The notes under the pieces were generated by a model. The model saw only the letters and a list, made by a program, of their open reading frames with translations, was not told where the DNA came from and did no database searches. Both the position numbers and the translations under genes were made by a program. Below are positions 35,396 to 43,338 of a stretch of DNA of 64,000 bases, piece after piece. This stretch comes from an uncultured Bacteroidota bacterium (GTDB lineage: Bacteria; Bacteroidota; Bacteroidia; Flavobacteriales; Flavobacteriaceae): contig CACHZY010000004.1 of assembly GCA_902584445.1 (NCBI GenBank), positions 39,501-103,500 on the forward strand. The letters run 5' to 3'. The first letter of the stretch is position 1; every line of letters starts with the position of its first letter.

Positions 35396-37096
35396 TTAAT
35401 TCTTCATTAGTGGAGTAGGCATAATTTTCCAGTTTTTGTAAACCTCTAACTTTGATTTAATTCTAAGGCTATATTTTTCCTTATCACCATAAAAAAGCGA
35501 AATTGAGGGAATTGTAAATTTTGGATCGGCGTTATTTATGGTCGGAGAATCATTAGACCAGCCAATTTCATGAATACCAGCACTTCCGTTTTCGGCTGGA
35601 TAAGCTAAATAGTAAAATTGGCGGGTATATCTTAGCAAATAATTTTCAAGACCTAATGGTCCACCAGATGTATGAAAGAGATCAAAATGCCCATAAATTG
35701 CGTCGTAACCATCCTCACCCATTAGTAATTTTTCAGGATAACGTTTTCTAATTTCTCTAGTATATTCAACCAAGCCCTCATAAGGGGAATAATCAGGACT
35801 ATTTTGCCAACGAAGTGTACCATCTAAAAAAATTCCATCAATTCCAAATGTATCAAAAAGTTCTGCTGTCTTATTAATCATGTAATCTAGATATTTTGGA
35901 TGACCGAAATTCATTATCAAACCCAAAGTCTCTTTTTGGAGATCAGTATTCCAATCAAGCCAATTTTGAAGCTCAACTTGGCCAGAAGGTGTTTTTAAAC
36001 CAGCTTCCATCATATTATTTTTTTTTAAAAAGTCAAAAGTAGATAAGTTTGGTCCTCCAAACATAAGAACAACTTTGACCCCCAATTGATGAGCCTTTTT
36101 AACCAGTCTTTTAAGACCCTCACTTCCACCCATTCGGCTATCTGGCTTGTGTTCTGGATAATTTACATAATAACGTCCATCCCAAGCAGGCAAAAATGCC
36201 AGTACTTGACTCCCATCAATCGTTTCTGTAATCCATTCCAATTGTTCTCCCATCTGATCATAGGTATTAAATACGTGATCTGTCCAATGCACACCATGCA
36301 AAAAAGTAACTACCTTTAAATTGTCTATCCAATCAGTATGAAAATCATTTTTTCTGCTGTATGGTAAAACATCAAAATATTTCTCTAAATCAATACACCT
36401 TTCCCTGACAATTTGTTCTCTATTTCTATTTTTACCCATAACCCACTTAGGCGACTGGATTCTAGTTGATCTTTTACGCATATCAGAATCATGACTAATA
36501 AAAAAGACGGGTTCATCACTTAAATGATCGTATGAACATGCAAAACCTTTTCTCCTGATTTTTTTATCTTTAGATAGTACGTACCATTCCTCATTTGGAG
36601 TAGTTAAAAAGACCAGAGGCATAGTTGCAGATCGAGAAGGATAACTAACACGAATCCCTATCTTGTCTTTGAACTCTTGCTCCCCTTTGGCCTGAGGCTG
36701 CTCAGAAACCATATATTTTACATTTATACCCTTAATAAGCACCAATATACTCTTTGCTAATTCTGTATTATGACTTGCTGAAGCTAAAATAGAGATTCGC
36801 TGGTTGATCCCCCTCGAAATTTTAAGCTCAATAAATCCATTAGATATTAACTGTCCTCCTGCAGCCGACAGTGAGTTACTTCTTAATATAATTTCATTTT
36901 TAGAAGGTTTTTCAATAGTCAATTTTTCTGGATTCGGACAATAAATATTGTTATCTGTGGACAGTCGAACTGCAAAATTCAAATCAGCAAAACTCACATA
37001 AGAATCTTTAAAATCATATCCAATTGTTCCAAATTGAGAATAAAGTTGCAATGAGAAAATTAAAAATGAGAAGATTGATAATAAGTTTTTATTCAT
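35396..37096 (-). CDS. Secreted TIM-barrel glycoside hydrolase-like protein
   Basis: The protein has 566 aa, a signal peptide (MNKNLLSIFSFLIFSLQLYS) and a beta-rich N-terminal half. The TIM-barrel second half has LAFLPAWDGRYYVNYPEH, VKVVLMFGGPN and, importantly, GIDGIFLDGTLRW, whose Asp resembles the catalytic acid/nucleophile of clan-D-type hydrolases (GH27/31/36-like). LLMGEDGYDAIYGHFDLFH supplies a later acidic residue. I cannot name the CAZy family. The start codon overlaps the stop of the upstream sulfatase gene as ATGA, so the two are translationally coupled. Confidence 0.65.
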   Translation of the reverse strand: MNKNLLSIFSFLIFSLQLYSQFGTIGYDFKDSYVSFADLNFAVRLSTDNNIYCPNPEKLTIEKPSKNEIILRSNSLSAAGGQLISNGFIELKISRGINQRISILASASHNTELAKSILVLIKGINVKYMVSEQPQAKGEQEFKDKIGIRVSYPSRSATMPLVFLTTPNEEWYVLSKDKKIRRKGFACSYDHLSDEPVFFISHDSDMRKRSTRIQSPKWVMGKNRNREQIVRERCIDLEKYFDVLPYSRKNDFHTDWIDNLKVVTFLHGVHWTDHVFNTYDQMGEQLEWITETIDGSQVLAFLPAWDGRYYVNYPEHKPDSRMGGSEGLKRLVKKAHQLGVKVVLMFGGPNLSTFDFLKKNNMMEAGLKTPSGQVELQNWLDWNTDLQKETLGLIMNFGHPKYLDYMINKTAELFDTFGIDGIFLDGTLRWQNSPDYSPYEGLVEYTREIRKRYPEKLLMGEDGYDAIYGHFDLFHTSGGPLGLENYLLRYTRQFYYLAYPAENGSAGIHEIGWSNDSPTINNADPKFTIPSISLFYGDKEKYSLRIKSKLEVYKNWKIMPTPLMKN

Positions 37097-38628
37097 TTTC
37101 TAGAATTTTGATATGGTACAATTCCCTTTGGATTTTGAAAATAATATGGATAATCATCCCAAAATGACTGTTTATAGATTACTCTGGGATCTTTGGTTTT
37201 AATAAGATAGGCGTTTAAAACTTGTGATAATCTAACTTTATCAACTTTAAAAAGTTTTTCATTTATAAGGTTATTTTGGCAATAAGGATCATTTATAACA
37301 TCAAAGAGTTCTTCATGAGGTCTTTTTCCTGTAGCAAAATCAAAAAGGTTTTTAACTTTAGCTTTTTTAGTATTATTCTGCATGTAGGAAAAGGTTGGTG
37401 AAAAATCAATATCTCCGTATTCCCACCCGTGTGATGATTTTATTTTAGGTGAACCTGCTGGCCATCGGTCTGGCTTAAAATTTTTAATATATAGAAAACG
37501 ACTGTCACGAACAGCTCGCTGAGGATAAGGTAGATCTCCTTCCCTACAAACAGTATGACGTTCTTTTCCAGAGAATACATATGATCTTTCTTTTGTTTCC
37601 AAACCTAAAAAAATATCTATCAAACTTTTACCTGTCACTTCTGGAGGAATCTCAACTTCTGCTGCTTCTAAGATTGTAGGCGCTAAATCTGTTAGACTTA
37701 CCAATGCATCAGAAGATCTTCCTGCTGATTTTATACCCATTCCCCACCGAATCGCTAGAGGAATATGAATTCCAAACTCATAAAGAGTAGCTTTTGCTCC
37801 TGGAAATGCCATACCATTATCACTTGTGACTATTATAATAGTATTTTCAAGTTCACCCTCCCTTTCAAGAAGATCTATCATTCTTTCTAAATGTAGGTCA
37901 GTCCATTTTATTTCCAATAAATAGTCAGAGATGTCTTTTTTGACGATTATTTCATCTGGAAGAAACCCTGGAACTTTTATTTTTTTTAAATCTATACCGT
38001 TAGATAAACCAGAGCCTTTTTTAAATGCTCTATGAGGTTCAGAGGTTCCACACCAAAAGAAAAACGGGTCTCCTTCAATTTTCGCATCCAAAAAAGTCTT
38101 AAAATTCCCAAAGTAATTATTTTTCACAATTCGATCGGTTAACGGTTCAATTTGTTCTTTGTTAAAAGATTCTCCAAGTGGATATTTTTCCCATCCATAT
38201 ACATCAAAGTCGTTAGGAGCCCAACCCTTTTGAGTATAACCTATATAATAGCCATTATCTTGAAGTAAAAGAGGAAAACTTAATTTAGATAATTCTTTAG
38301 GTACTGCGCTAAAGAGTTGTGCAGCTTCACTAAGTCGCCAAATTTCTTGACCAGTTATTATAGCACCTCGAGATGGTGAACAGGAGGGTGCTGCACATAT
38401 GGCATTTTCAAAATAAATTCCCTCACCTGCTACTTTATCAAAACCTGGAGTTGAAATAGCAACTTCCCCAGCGAAAGAAGTATGTATCCAACTCTGATCA
38501 TCAGTAATGAATAAGAGTACATTTGGACGTTCCTTTAATATTGATTGAGCTGAACCTAAATTCAAAAAAAGAAAACATAAAATGAAAAAGGAAAAAAAAC
38601 TGTTAAAGGATATTAACAAATTACTCAT
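37093..38628 (-). CDS. Secreted sulfatase, SGSH-like
   Basis: The 511-aa sulfatase has a signal peptide ending near GSAQ. Formylglycine C83 is in PSCSPSRG, ITDDQSW is a metal site, and SDNGMAFPGAKATLYEFG matches the N-sulfoglucosamine-sulfohydrolase-like type. It is clearly paralogous to the partial sulfatase at 1-776 and to 41457-42884, with matching C-terminal segments (KNFKPDRWPAGSP, GKRPHEELFDV). It begins the minus-strand operon reading towards the GH-like gene. A promoter-like TAGTTTTG lies about 60 bp upstream. Confidence 0.93.
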   Translation of the reverse strand: MSNLLISFNSFFSFFILCFLFLNLGSAQSILKERPNVLLFITDDQSWIHTSFAGEVAISTPGFDKVAGEGIYFENAICAAPSCSPSRGAIITGQEIWRLSEAAQLFSAVPKELSKLSFPLLLQDNGYYIGYTQKGWAPNDFDVYGWEKYPLGESFNKEQIEPLTDRIVKNNYFGNFKTFLDAKIEGDPFFFWCGTSEPHRAFKKGSGLSNGIDLKKIKVPGFLPDEIIVKKDISDYLLEIKWTDLHLERMIDLLEREGELENTIIIVTSDNGMAFPGAKATLYEFGIHIPLAIRWGMGIKSAGRSSDALVSLTDLAPTILEAAEVEIPPEVTGKSLIDIFLGLETKERSYVFSGKERHTVCREGDLPYPQRAVRDSRFLYIKNFKPDRWPAGSPKIKSSHGWEYGDIDFSPTFSYMQNNTKKAKVKNLFDFATGKRPHEELFDVINDPYCQNNLINEKLFKVDKVRLSQVLNAYLIKTKDPRVIYKQSFWDDYPYYFQNPKGIVPYQNSRK

Positions 38629-38687
38629 CTATAAAATTAATATTCAGTCTCGACTAAAGATAAAAAAATGATTCTTGTTATTCATTT

Positions 38688-38695
38688 CAAAACTA
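38688..38695 (-). promoter_or_regulatory. Putative Bacteroidota -7 promoter element
   Basis: The minus strand reads TAGTTTTG, a full match to the Bacteroidota -7 consensus TAnnTTTG, about 60 bp before the sulfatase start at 38628. No clear -33 TTG is seen at the usual spacing. In AT-rich DNA a chance match is possible. Confidence 0.35.
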
Positions 38696-38875
38696 CATGT
38701 GTATCATATTAACCTATATGGTGCTAATTATAATTCATATCTATTAATATTTAATCCTTTTATTGGTGCTTGATAAAAAAAATATAATATTTAATGATGT
38801 TGGAATAAAAATATATAATTAATTTTTACAATATATAAATATTTATTAAGTTCCTGATTATAAAACCTTTAAACC

Positions 38876-39502
38876 ATGAGACTTCTTATTTTAATAATTT
38901 TTATATTCTCAAACTTAAAAGCTCAAGATGATTTTATTGAATCAGAATTTAAGCTTTACAAAACTAGCGAAGAGATTATTCCTTTGAAAAAAACCTCTGA
39001 AACAATTGGAAAATGCTGTCAATTAGGAAAAGCTATGTCTAAACTTACTGGTGGTCTAAGTGATGTTTATTTAACACAAAGTGAACTAAACACGGATGGA
39101 TCATATACTGTGTTTTTTGTCAGTATGTTCTCAATTGGCTTTGATACTGAGTTAACGCAGTTTGGGGTTGAAAATCCTACTTCAAAAATTTCAAGTTTTA
39201 ACCTAGCAAATGAGGAAAAGTTTAACCTTCTTCATGAATTAATGATTCAAGGATACAAGGAGTTTAAAGCTCATCCAATTGTAAAAAAAATAATGTATGC
39301 TGACATTTCGCATGTTTTAGAAGGTGGGAAAAATGAGGGCGATAAATTACTTCTAAGATTCCACAATAAACGAATTGTTAAATATGTTTCTTTTCAATTA
39401 TTTGATGGAGAAACCGGTGACAAAACCTCTGGACGTCCAATTTTTTCAAAATTTATAGGTCAACTTTTTGGGTCTACTGAAATAATTGACACAAATAATT
39501 AA
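38876..39502 (+). CDS. Secreted protein of unknown function
   Basis: A protein of 208 aa with a short signal peptide (MRLLILIIFIFSNLKAQ). No domain is recognised. It has a CC pair in GKCCQLGK and a beta-rich section with LLLRFHNKRIVKYVSFQLFDGETG. The gene has host-like AT content. It sits between divergent sulfatase genes and the ADP-ribosylglycohydrolase gene at 39590, and 87 bp separate it from the latter. Confidence 0.65.
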   Translation: MRLLILIIFIFSNLKAQDDFIESEFKLYKTSEEIIPLKKTSETIGKCCQLGKAMSKLTGGLSDVYLTQSELNTDGSYTVFFVSMFSIGFDTELTQFGVENPTSKISSFNLANEEKFNLLHELMIQGYKEFKAHPIVKKIMYADISHVLEGGKNEGDKLLLRFHNKRIVKYVSFQLFDGETGDKTSGRPIFSKFIGQLFGSTEIIDTNN

Positions 39503-39589
39503 TTATTTAATAACTCATTAAAATATCTTTTTACAAGTACTCTGTTGTCATTTTTCAAAGAAAAATCCAGAGCAATTCAAAAAGAATCA

Positions 39590-41353
39590 ATGCGAAGTCC
39601 TCTATTACTTAAATTATTACTGTTTTTTAATTGTATAAATGTAGCAGCACAACTAGCGACCTCTGTTTCCGATAAAGTATCTGAATACAGGAAAATCTCC
39701 GTCGAAGAATACATCAGCAAGGCAAAGGCCGGGTGGATCGGTCAGATGGCCGGTGTAGGTTGGGGTGCGCCTACAGAATTCAAATGGAAAGGTGAAATTA
39801 TACCTGAGGATGATATGCCCGAATGGACCCCCGGGATGATCAACCAGTTCAAACAGGATGACATATTCGTTGAAATGACCTTCCTTAGGTCCCTCGAAAA
39901 ATATGGATTTGACCTTGACATCAGGGATGCAGGAATTGATTTTGCAAACAGCAGGTACTGGACTGCACATGCAAACTTCAGGGGTAGGGACAATCTAAGG
40001 GGAGGAATTGCACCACCCTGGTCAGGCCATCCAAAGTATAATGAACACGCCGATGATATCGATTACCAGATCGAGGCTGATTATGCGGGACTTATCTCAC
40101 CCGGTATGCCGGCCATGGCAGTTGGACTGGGGAATATCTTCGGGCGACTAATGAATTACGGTGATGGATTGTACGGGGGGAATTTTGTTGCAGGGATGTA
40201 TGCGGAGGCTTTCTTTGAAGATGATGCTGAAAAGATTATACTGGCGGGGCTGAAATGTATACCGGAGGGTTCACAATACCATGAGGCTATCACGGATGTC
40301 ATCAGCCAGTACCATCAACACCCGGGGGACTGGGTAAAGGCCTGGGAGTTCATCAATCAGAAGTACCATCTTAATCCTAAATACAGGAAGTTCTCCTGCG
40401 GCTCTGGACAGCCGGAATTCAATATTGATGCCAAGATAAATGGGACCTATATTGCCATGGGAATGCTTTATGGACAGAGAGACATGGATAATACAATTAT
40501 TATTTCAACACGCTGCGGTCAGGATTCGGATTGTAATCCTTCTAATGCTGCCGGAATCATTGCAACATCCATGGGTTATGAGAACCTCCCACAGAAATAT
40601 ACAGACTCTCTGAAATATGATATCAAATTCCTGTCCACGAATTATAATTTCAGGGAATTGATAAATGTATCGGAAAAACTAGCAAGGCAGGCCGTTAAAA
40701 GAATGGGAGGGAAAATCGAGCAAGGGAGTGACGGGAAGGAGTATTTCCTCATTCCCGTTATTGAACCAGATCCAGGTGAACTGGTTCAAAGCTGGGATTC
40801 TGATAGTGCCATTGAGGATGTTTACTTCACAGACAAGGAAGTATCCAGGATAAGCTATCCGCCAAACTCAGGCAGGAATCATATAACAGTCTGGAAAACT
40901 GCAGGTCCTTTCCTGAGGACGGGTCTCACATCCGTTCAACTTTTAGATATAGCATTCGATCCAGAAAAGGATCACAATGCTGCAACATGGGAGGAAATGC
41001 CTTTTGGGAATGGGTCTAGTATATGGATTGCAGACCTAGGGATGTTTTATCGCCTTTGGAGAGACAATGCTGTAGCTTATTTGGTGACGGAAGTATACTC
41101 CAGTAAAGATATGGAGGCAATGTTATATTATGGAGCAGATGAAGGTGTTAGAATCTGGTTGAACGGTACTGTAATAGCGGAAAAAAAAGAGAGAGACGGT
41201 TTTGAACCTGATGCTAAGCAAGTTAACATAAATCTGTCAAAAGGTTGGAATTTATTGCTTGTCAAGTCGTTGCAAAGCTCCGGCAGTTGGCAATTTGCAT
41301 CTGTTATCTGTGATCCTAACGGGAATCCACTTGATGAACTGAAATACAGATAA
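39590..41353 (+). CDS. Exported ADP-ribosylglycohydrolase-fold protein, foreign composition
   Basis: A protein of 587 aa from ATG 39590, whose signal peptide ends near NVAAQ. DraG-fold elements include KAGWIGQMAGVGWGAP, the acidic QDDIFVE and the metal motif GQDSDCNPSNAAGIIATSMG. A C-terminal beta domain (GADEGVRIWLNG…GWNLLLVKSL) is probably carbohydrate-binding-like. From about 39660 to 41100 the GC content rises sharply (a 60-bp line at 40321 is 50% GC) compared with roughly 20-30% in flanking DNA; the signal sequence and the last part look host-like. In a sulfatase cluster, a glycan rather than ADP-ribose is the more plausible substrate. Confidence 0.82.
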   Translation: MRSPLLLKLLLFFNCINVAAQLATSVSDKVSEYRKISVEEYISKAKAGWIGQMAGVGWGAPTEFKWKGEIIPEDDMPEWTPGMINQFKQDDIFVEMTFLRSLEKYGFDLDIRDAGIDFANSRYWTAHANFRGRDNLRGGIAPPWSGHPKYNEHADDIDYQIEADYAGLISPGMPAMAVGLGNIFGRLMNYGDGLYGGNFVAGMYAEAFFEDDAEKIILAGLKCIPEGSQYHEAITDVISQYHQHPGDWVKAWEFINQKYHLNPKYRKFSCGSGQPEFNIDAKINGTYIAMGMLYGQRDMDNTIIISTRCGQDSDCNPSNAAGIIATSMGYENLPQKYTDSLKYDIKFLSTNYNFRELINVSEKLARQAVKRMGGKIEQGSDGKEYFLIPVIEPDPGELVQSWDSDSAIEDVYFTDKEVSRISYPPNSGRNHITVWKTAGPFLRTGLTSVQLLDIAFDPEKDHNAATWEEMPFGNGSSIWIADLGMFYRLWRDNAVAYLVTEVYSSKDMEAMLYYGADEGVRIWLNGTVIAEKKERDGFEPDAKQVNINLSKGWNLLLVKSLQSSGSWQFASVICDPNGNPLDELKYR

Positions 41354-41456
41354 AACATATCTTGAGAGTAAACCCAAATATTCTAATTTCAGGAAAGCAT
41401 TTTAAGATGGAGAAGATGGGTACTTAGCTTGAATCAAATACTCAAACTATTTCAAA

Positions 41457-42884
41457 ATGAAAAAAAACTTATTAATATTTATATTATTAATCGAATCAGT
41501 TATCCTTTTTGGGTGTAAGGAAAATAAATCCATACAGCAACCTAATATACTATTCGCATTAGGAGACGATTGGTCATGGCCACATGCAAGCATAGCCTAC
41601 GAAATGTCCATACCCGGTAGCGACAACGTTATTAAAACTCCCAATTTTGATCGTATAGCCCGTGGGGGGGTTCTTTTTAAAAATGCATTTTGCAGTGCTC
41701 CTTCCTGCGGTCCTTCAAGATCAGCAATTCTAACTGGTAGAAACATGTGGCAACTTGAAACCGGAGCAAACTTACGGGGTGTCTTCCCCAACAAGTTTGG
41801 CGTTTATACTGACGCTCTTGAAGAAGCAGGTTATCATGTAGGACACATCGACAAAGGATGCACACCAATGAAATTTATTGATGGGAGGACTGATCCTGCA
41901 GGGCAGAAATATAAAGACTTTGTGGAGTTCATGGATAAACGGAATGATGACAAACCGTTCTGCTTTTGGTTTGGTAGCCATGATGCTCATCGAGCATACA
42001 AAAAAGATAGCGGAGTGGAAAGTGGAATGAATCCAAAAGATGTTGCCGTTCCTGCTTACCTTCCCGACGATGAGGTAATACGAAAGGATATATGTGATTA
42101 TTATTTCGAGGTACAGCGTTTTGACCAAAGACTTGGCAAAATGCTTACTCTAATCGAGGAGCGAGGTGAACTCGAAAATACCCTCGTTGTAATTTCCGGA
42201 GATAATGGTCTTCCTTTCCCACGTAGTAAGGTTGAAATATATGACGCAGGCACCCATGTGCCACTGGCAATCTCCTGGCCATCAGTAATCAAAGGCGGGC
42301 GCGTTGTTGATGATTTTGTTAACCTTGCCGAGCTAGGACCAACATTTATGGAAGCAGCAGGATTAAAACCACTTAAAACCATGACTACAAAGAGTTTTAT
42401 AAATGTATTAATGTCTCAAAAGCAGGGCCAGGTCGATTCAAAACGCAATAAAACATTCACCGGCAGGGGATACCATGATTTCCAGTGTCGTGCAGACGAC
42501 ACCGGTTATCCTGCTCGTGCACTTCGAACTTCAGATTTTCTCTACATAAGGAACTATAAACCCGACCGATGGCCATCAGGCGATCCAATTGCATTCAGAG
42601 AAAACAGAGGGAAATATGGCGAGGTAGACCCATCTCCTACAAAGGCATATATGGAAGTCAATCAGGAAAACCCCAGGTTTATGAAACTTTTTAAATTAGC
42701 CTTCGAAAAACGTCCTTACGAGGAGCTGTATGACCTTAAAAGAGACCCCAGTCAAATTAATAACATAGCCAAAAGTCCCAGATACGAAAAACAAAAACAA
42801 AAACTAGTTGCGGTATTCGAAAAAGAATTTGGGGCATCTTACGAAACGGCAGCACTGGCTATACCTGAGAGACCAAAATATTAA
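41457..42884 (+). CDS. Sulfatase, SGSH-like lipoprotein
   Basis: This 475-aa sulfatase has a lipobox ILFGC (C20), formylglycine C84 in CGPSRS, a metal-binding GDDWSW stretch and GDNGLPFPRSKVEIYDAG. Its C-terminal segment RNYKPDRWPSGDP parallels the sulfatases at 1-776 and 37093-38628. The base composition is somewhat higher in GC than its neighbours, though less than the preceding ADP-ribosylglycohydrolase gene. It follows that gene by 103 bp in the same orientation, and the two may have arrived together. Confidence 0.93.
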   Translation: MKKNLLIFILLIESVILFGCKENKSIQQPNILFALGDDWSWPHASIAYEMSIPGSDNVIKTPNFDRIARGGVLFKNAFCSAPSCGPSRSAILTGRNMWQLETGANLRGVFPNKFGVYTDALEEAGYHVGHIDKGCTPMKFIDGRTDPAGQKYKDFVEFMDKRNDDKPFCFWFGSHDAHRAYKKDSGVESGMNPKDVAVPAYLPDDEVIRKDICDYYFEVQRFDQRLGKMLTLIEERGELENTLVVISGDNGLPFPRSKVEIYDAGTHVPLAISWPSVIKGGRVVDDFVNLAELGPTFMEAAGLKPLKTMTTKSFINVLMSQKQGQVDSKRNKTFTGRGYHDFQCRADDTGYPARALRTSDFLYIRNYKPDRWPSGDPIAFRENRGKYGEVDPSPTKAYMEVNQENPRFMKLFKLAFEKRPYEELYDLKRDPSQINNIAKSPRYEKQKQKLVAVFEKEFGASYETAALAIPERPKY

Positions 42885-42956
42885 AAAATTGAATTGTATT
42901 TACGATAAATAATATAAAGTAAGAATTCCTATCATTATCTTTTTTAAATTAGTATA

Positions 42957-43049
42957 ATGAATTGGAGAAATCATTGGTTCTTTGGCTGGGTTAATTTGAC
43001 TATTTTAATAAGCTTTATTATTGTATTAATTTTAAGGTATTGTAACTAA
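42957..43049 (+). CDS. Possible 30-aa single-span membrane peptide
   Basis: An ATG opens a 30-codon frame. The peptide starts MNWRNHWFFGWV and continues into a hydrophobic stretch (LTILISFIIVLILRY). A single transmembrane helix with a basic/aromatic start is typical of small bacterial membrane peptides. AT-rich DNA also yields such ORFs by chance, so confidence is low. Confidence 0.3.
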   Translation: MNWRNHWFFGWVNLTILISFIIVLILRYCN

Positions 43050-43161
43050 CATAGTAAAATCAAAAAAAACTGTATTCATTGGTTTCTTAAATTCCTAAGA
43101 TTATATTATTATAGTTACTAAAATCTCCCTGGTCTCAAAATATATACTAAATATTATTTTC

Positions 43162-43184
43162 AAATTTTTCTCAAAGAAAAATTT
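43162..43184. terminator. Perfect AT-rich inverted repeat
   Basis: Two 10-bp arms (AAATTTTTCT and AGAAAAATTT) flank a CAA loop. The stem is weak in GC. It could form a hairpin in the 5' untranslated region of the DPP IV gene or end upstream transcription. Confidence 0.3.
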
Positions 43185-43338
43185 CTTCCCTTTTACTCCA
43201 AATCAATTAATTCAATTGAGTTACTAGGCAGATGGATTTAATTTCTATAAATTAAAATAAATATTTCTAACCAAATTTTATATTTACAATTATAACATAG
43301 CATTTATTTTTGTTACTTAATTTTTAAACTTTTTATTA

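Larger units (their letters stand above)
42885..43338. other. 454-bp AT-rich intergenic region
   Basis: The stretch holds one possible 30-codon ORF (42957-43049), a perfect AT-rich inverted repeat (43162-43184), and otherwise low-complexity AT-rich DNA before the DPP IV gene. No remnant of a larger gene is recognised. Confidence 0.6.
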
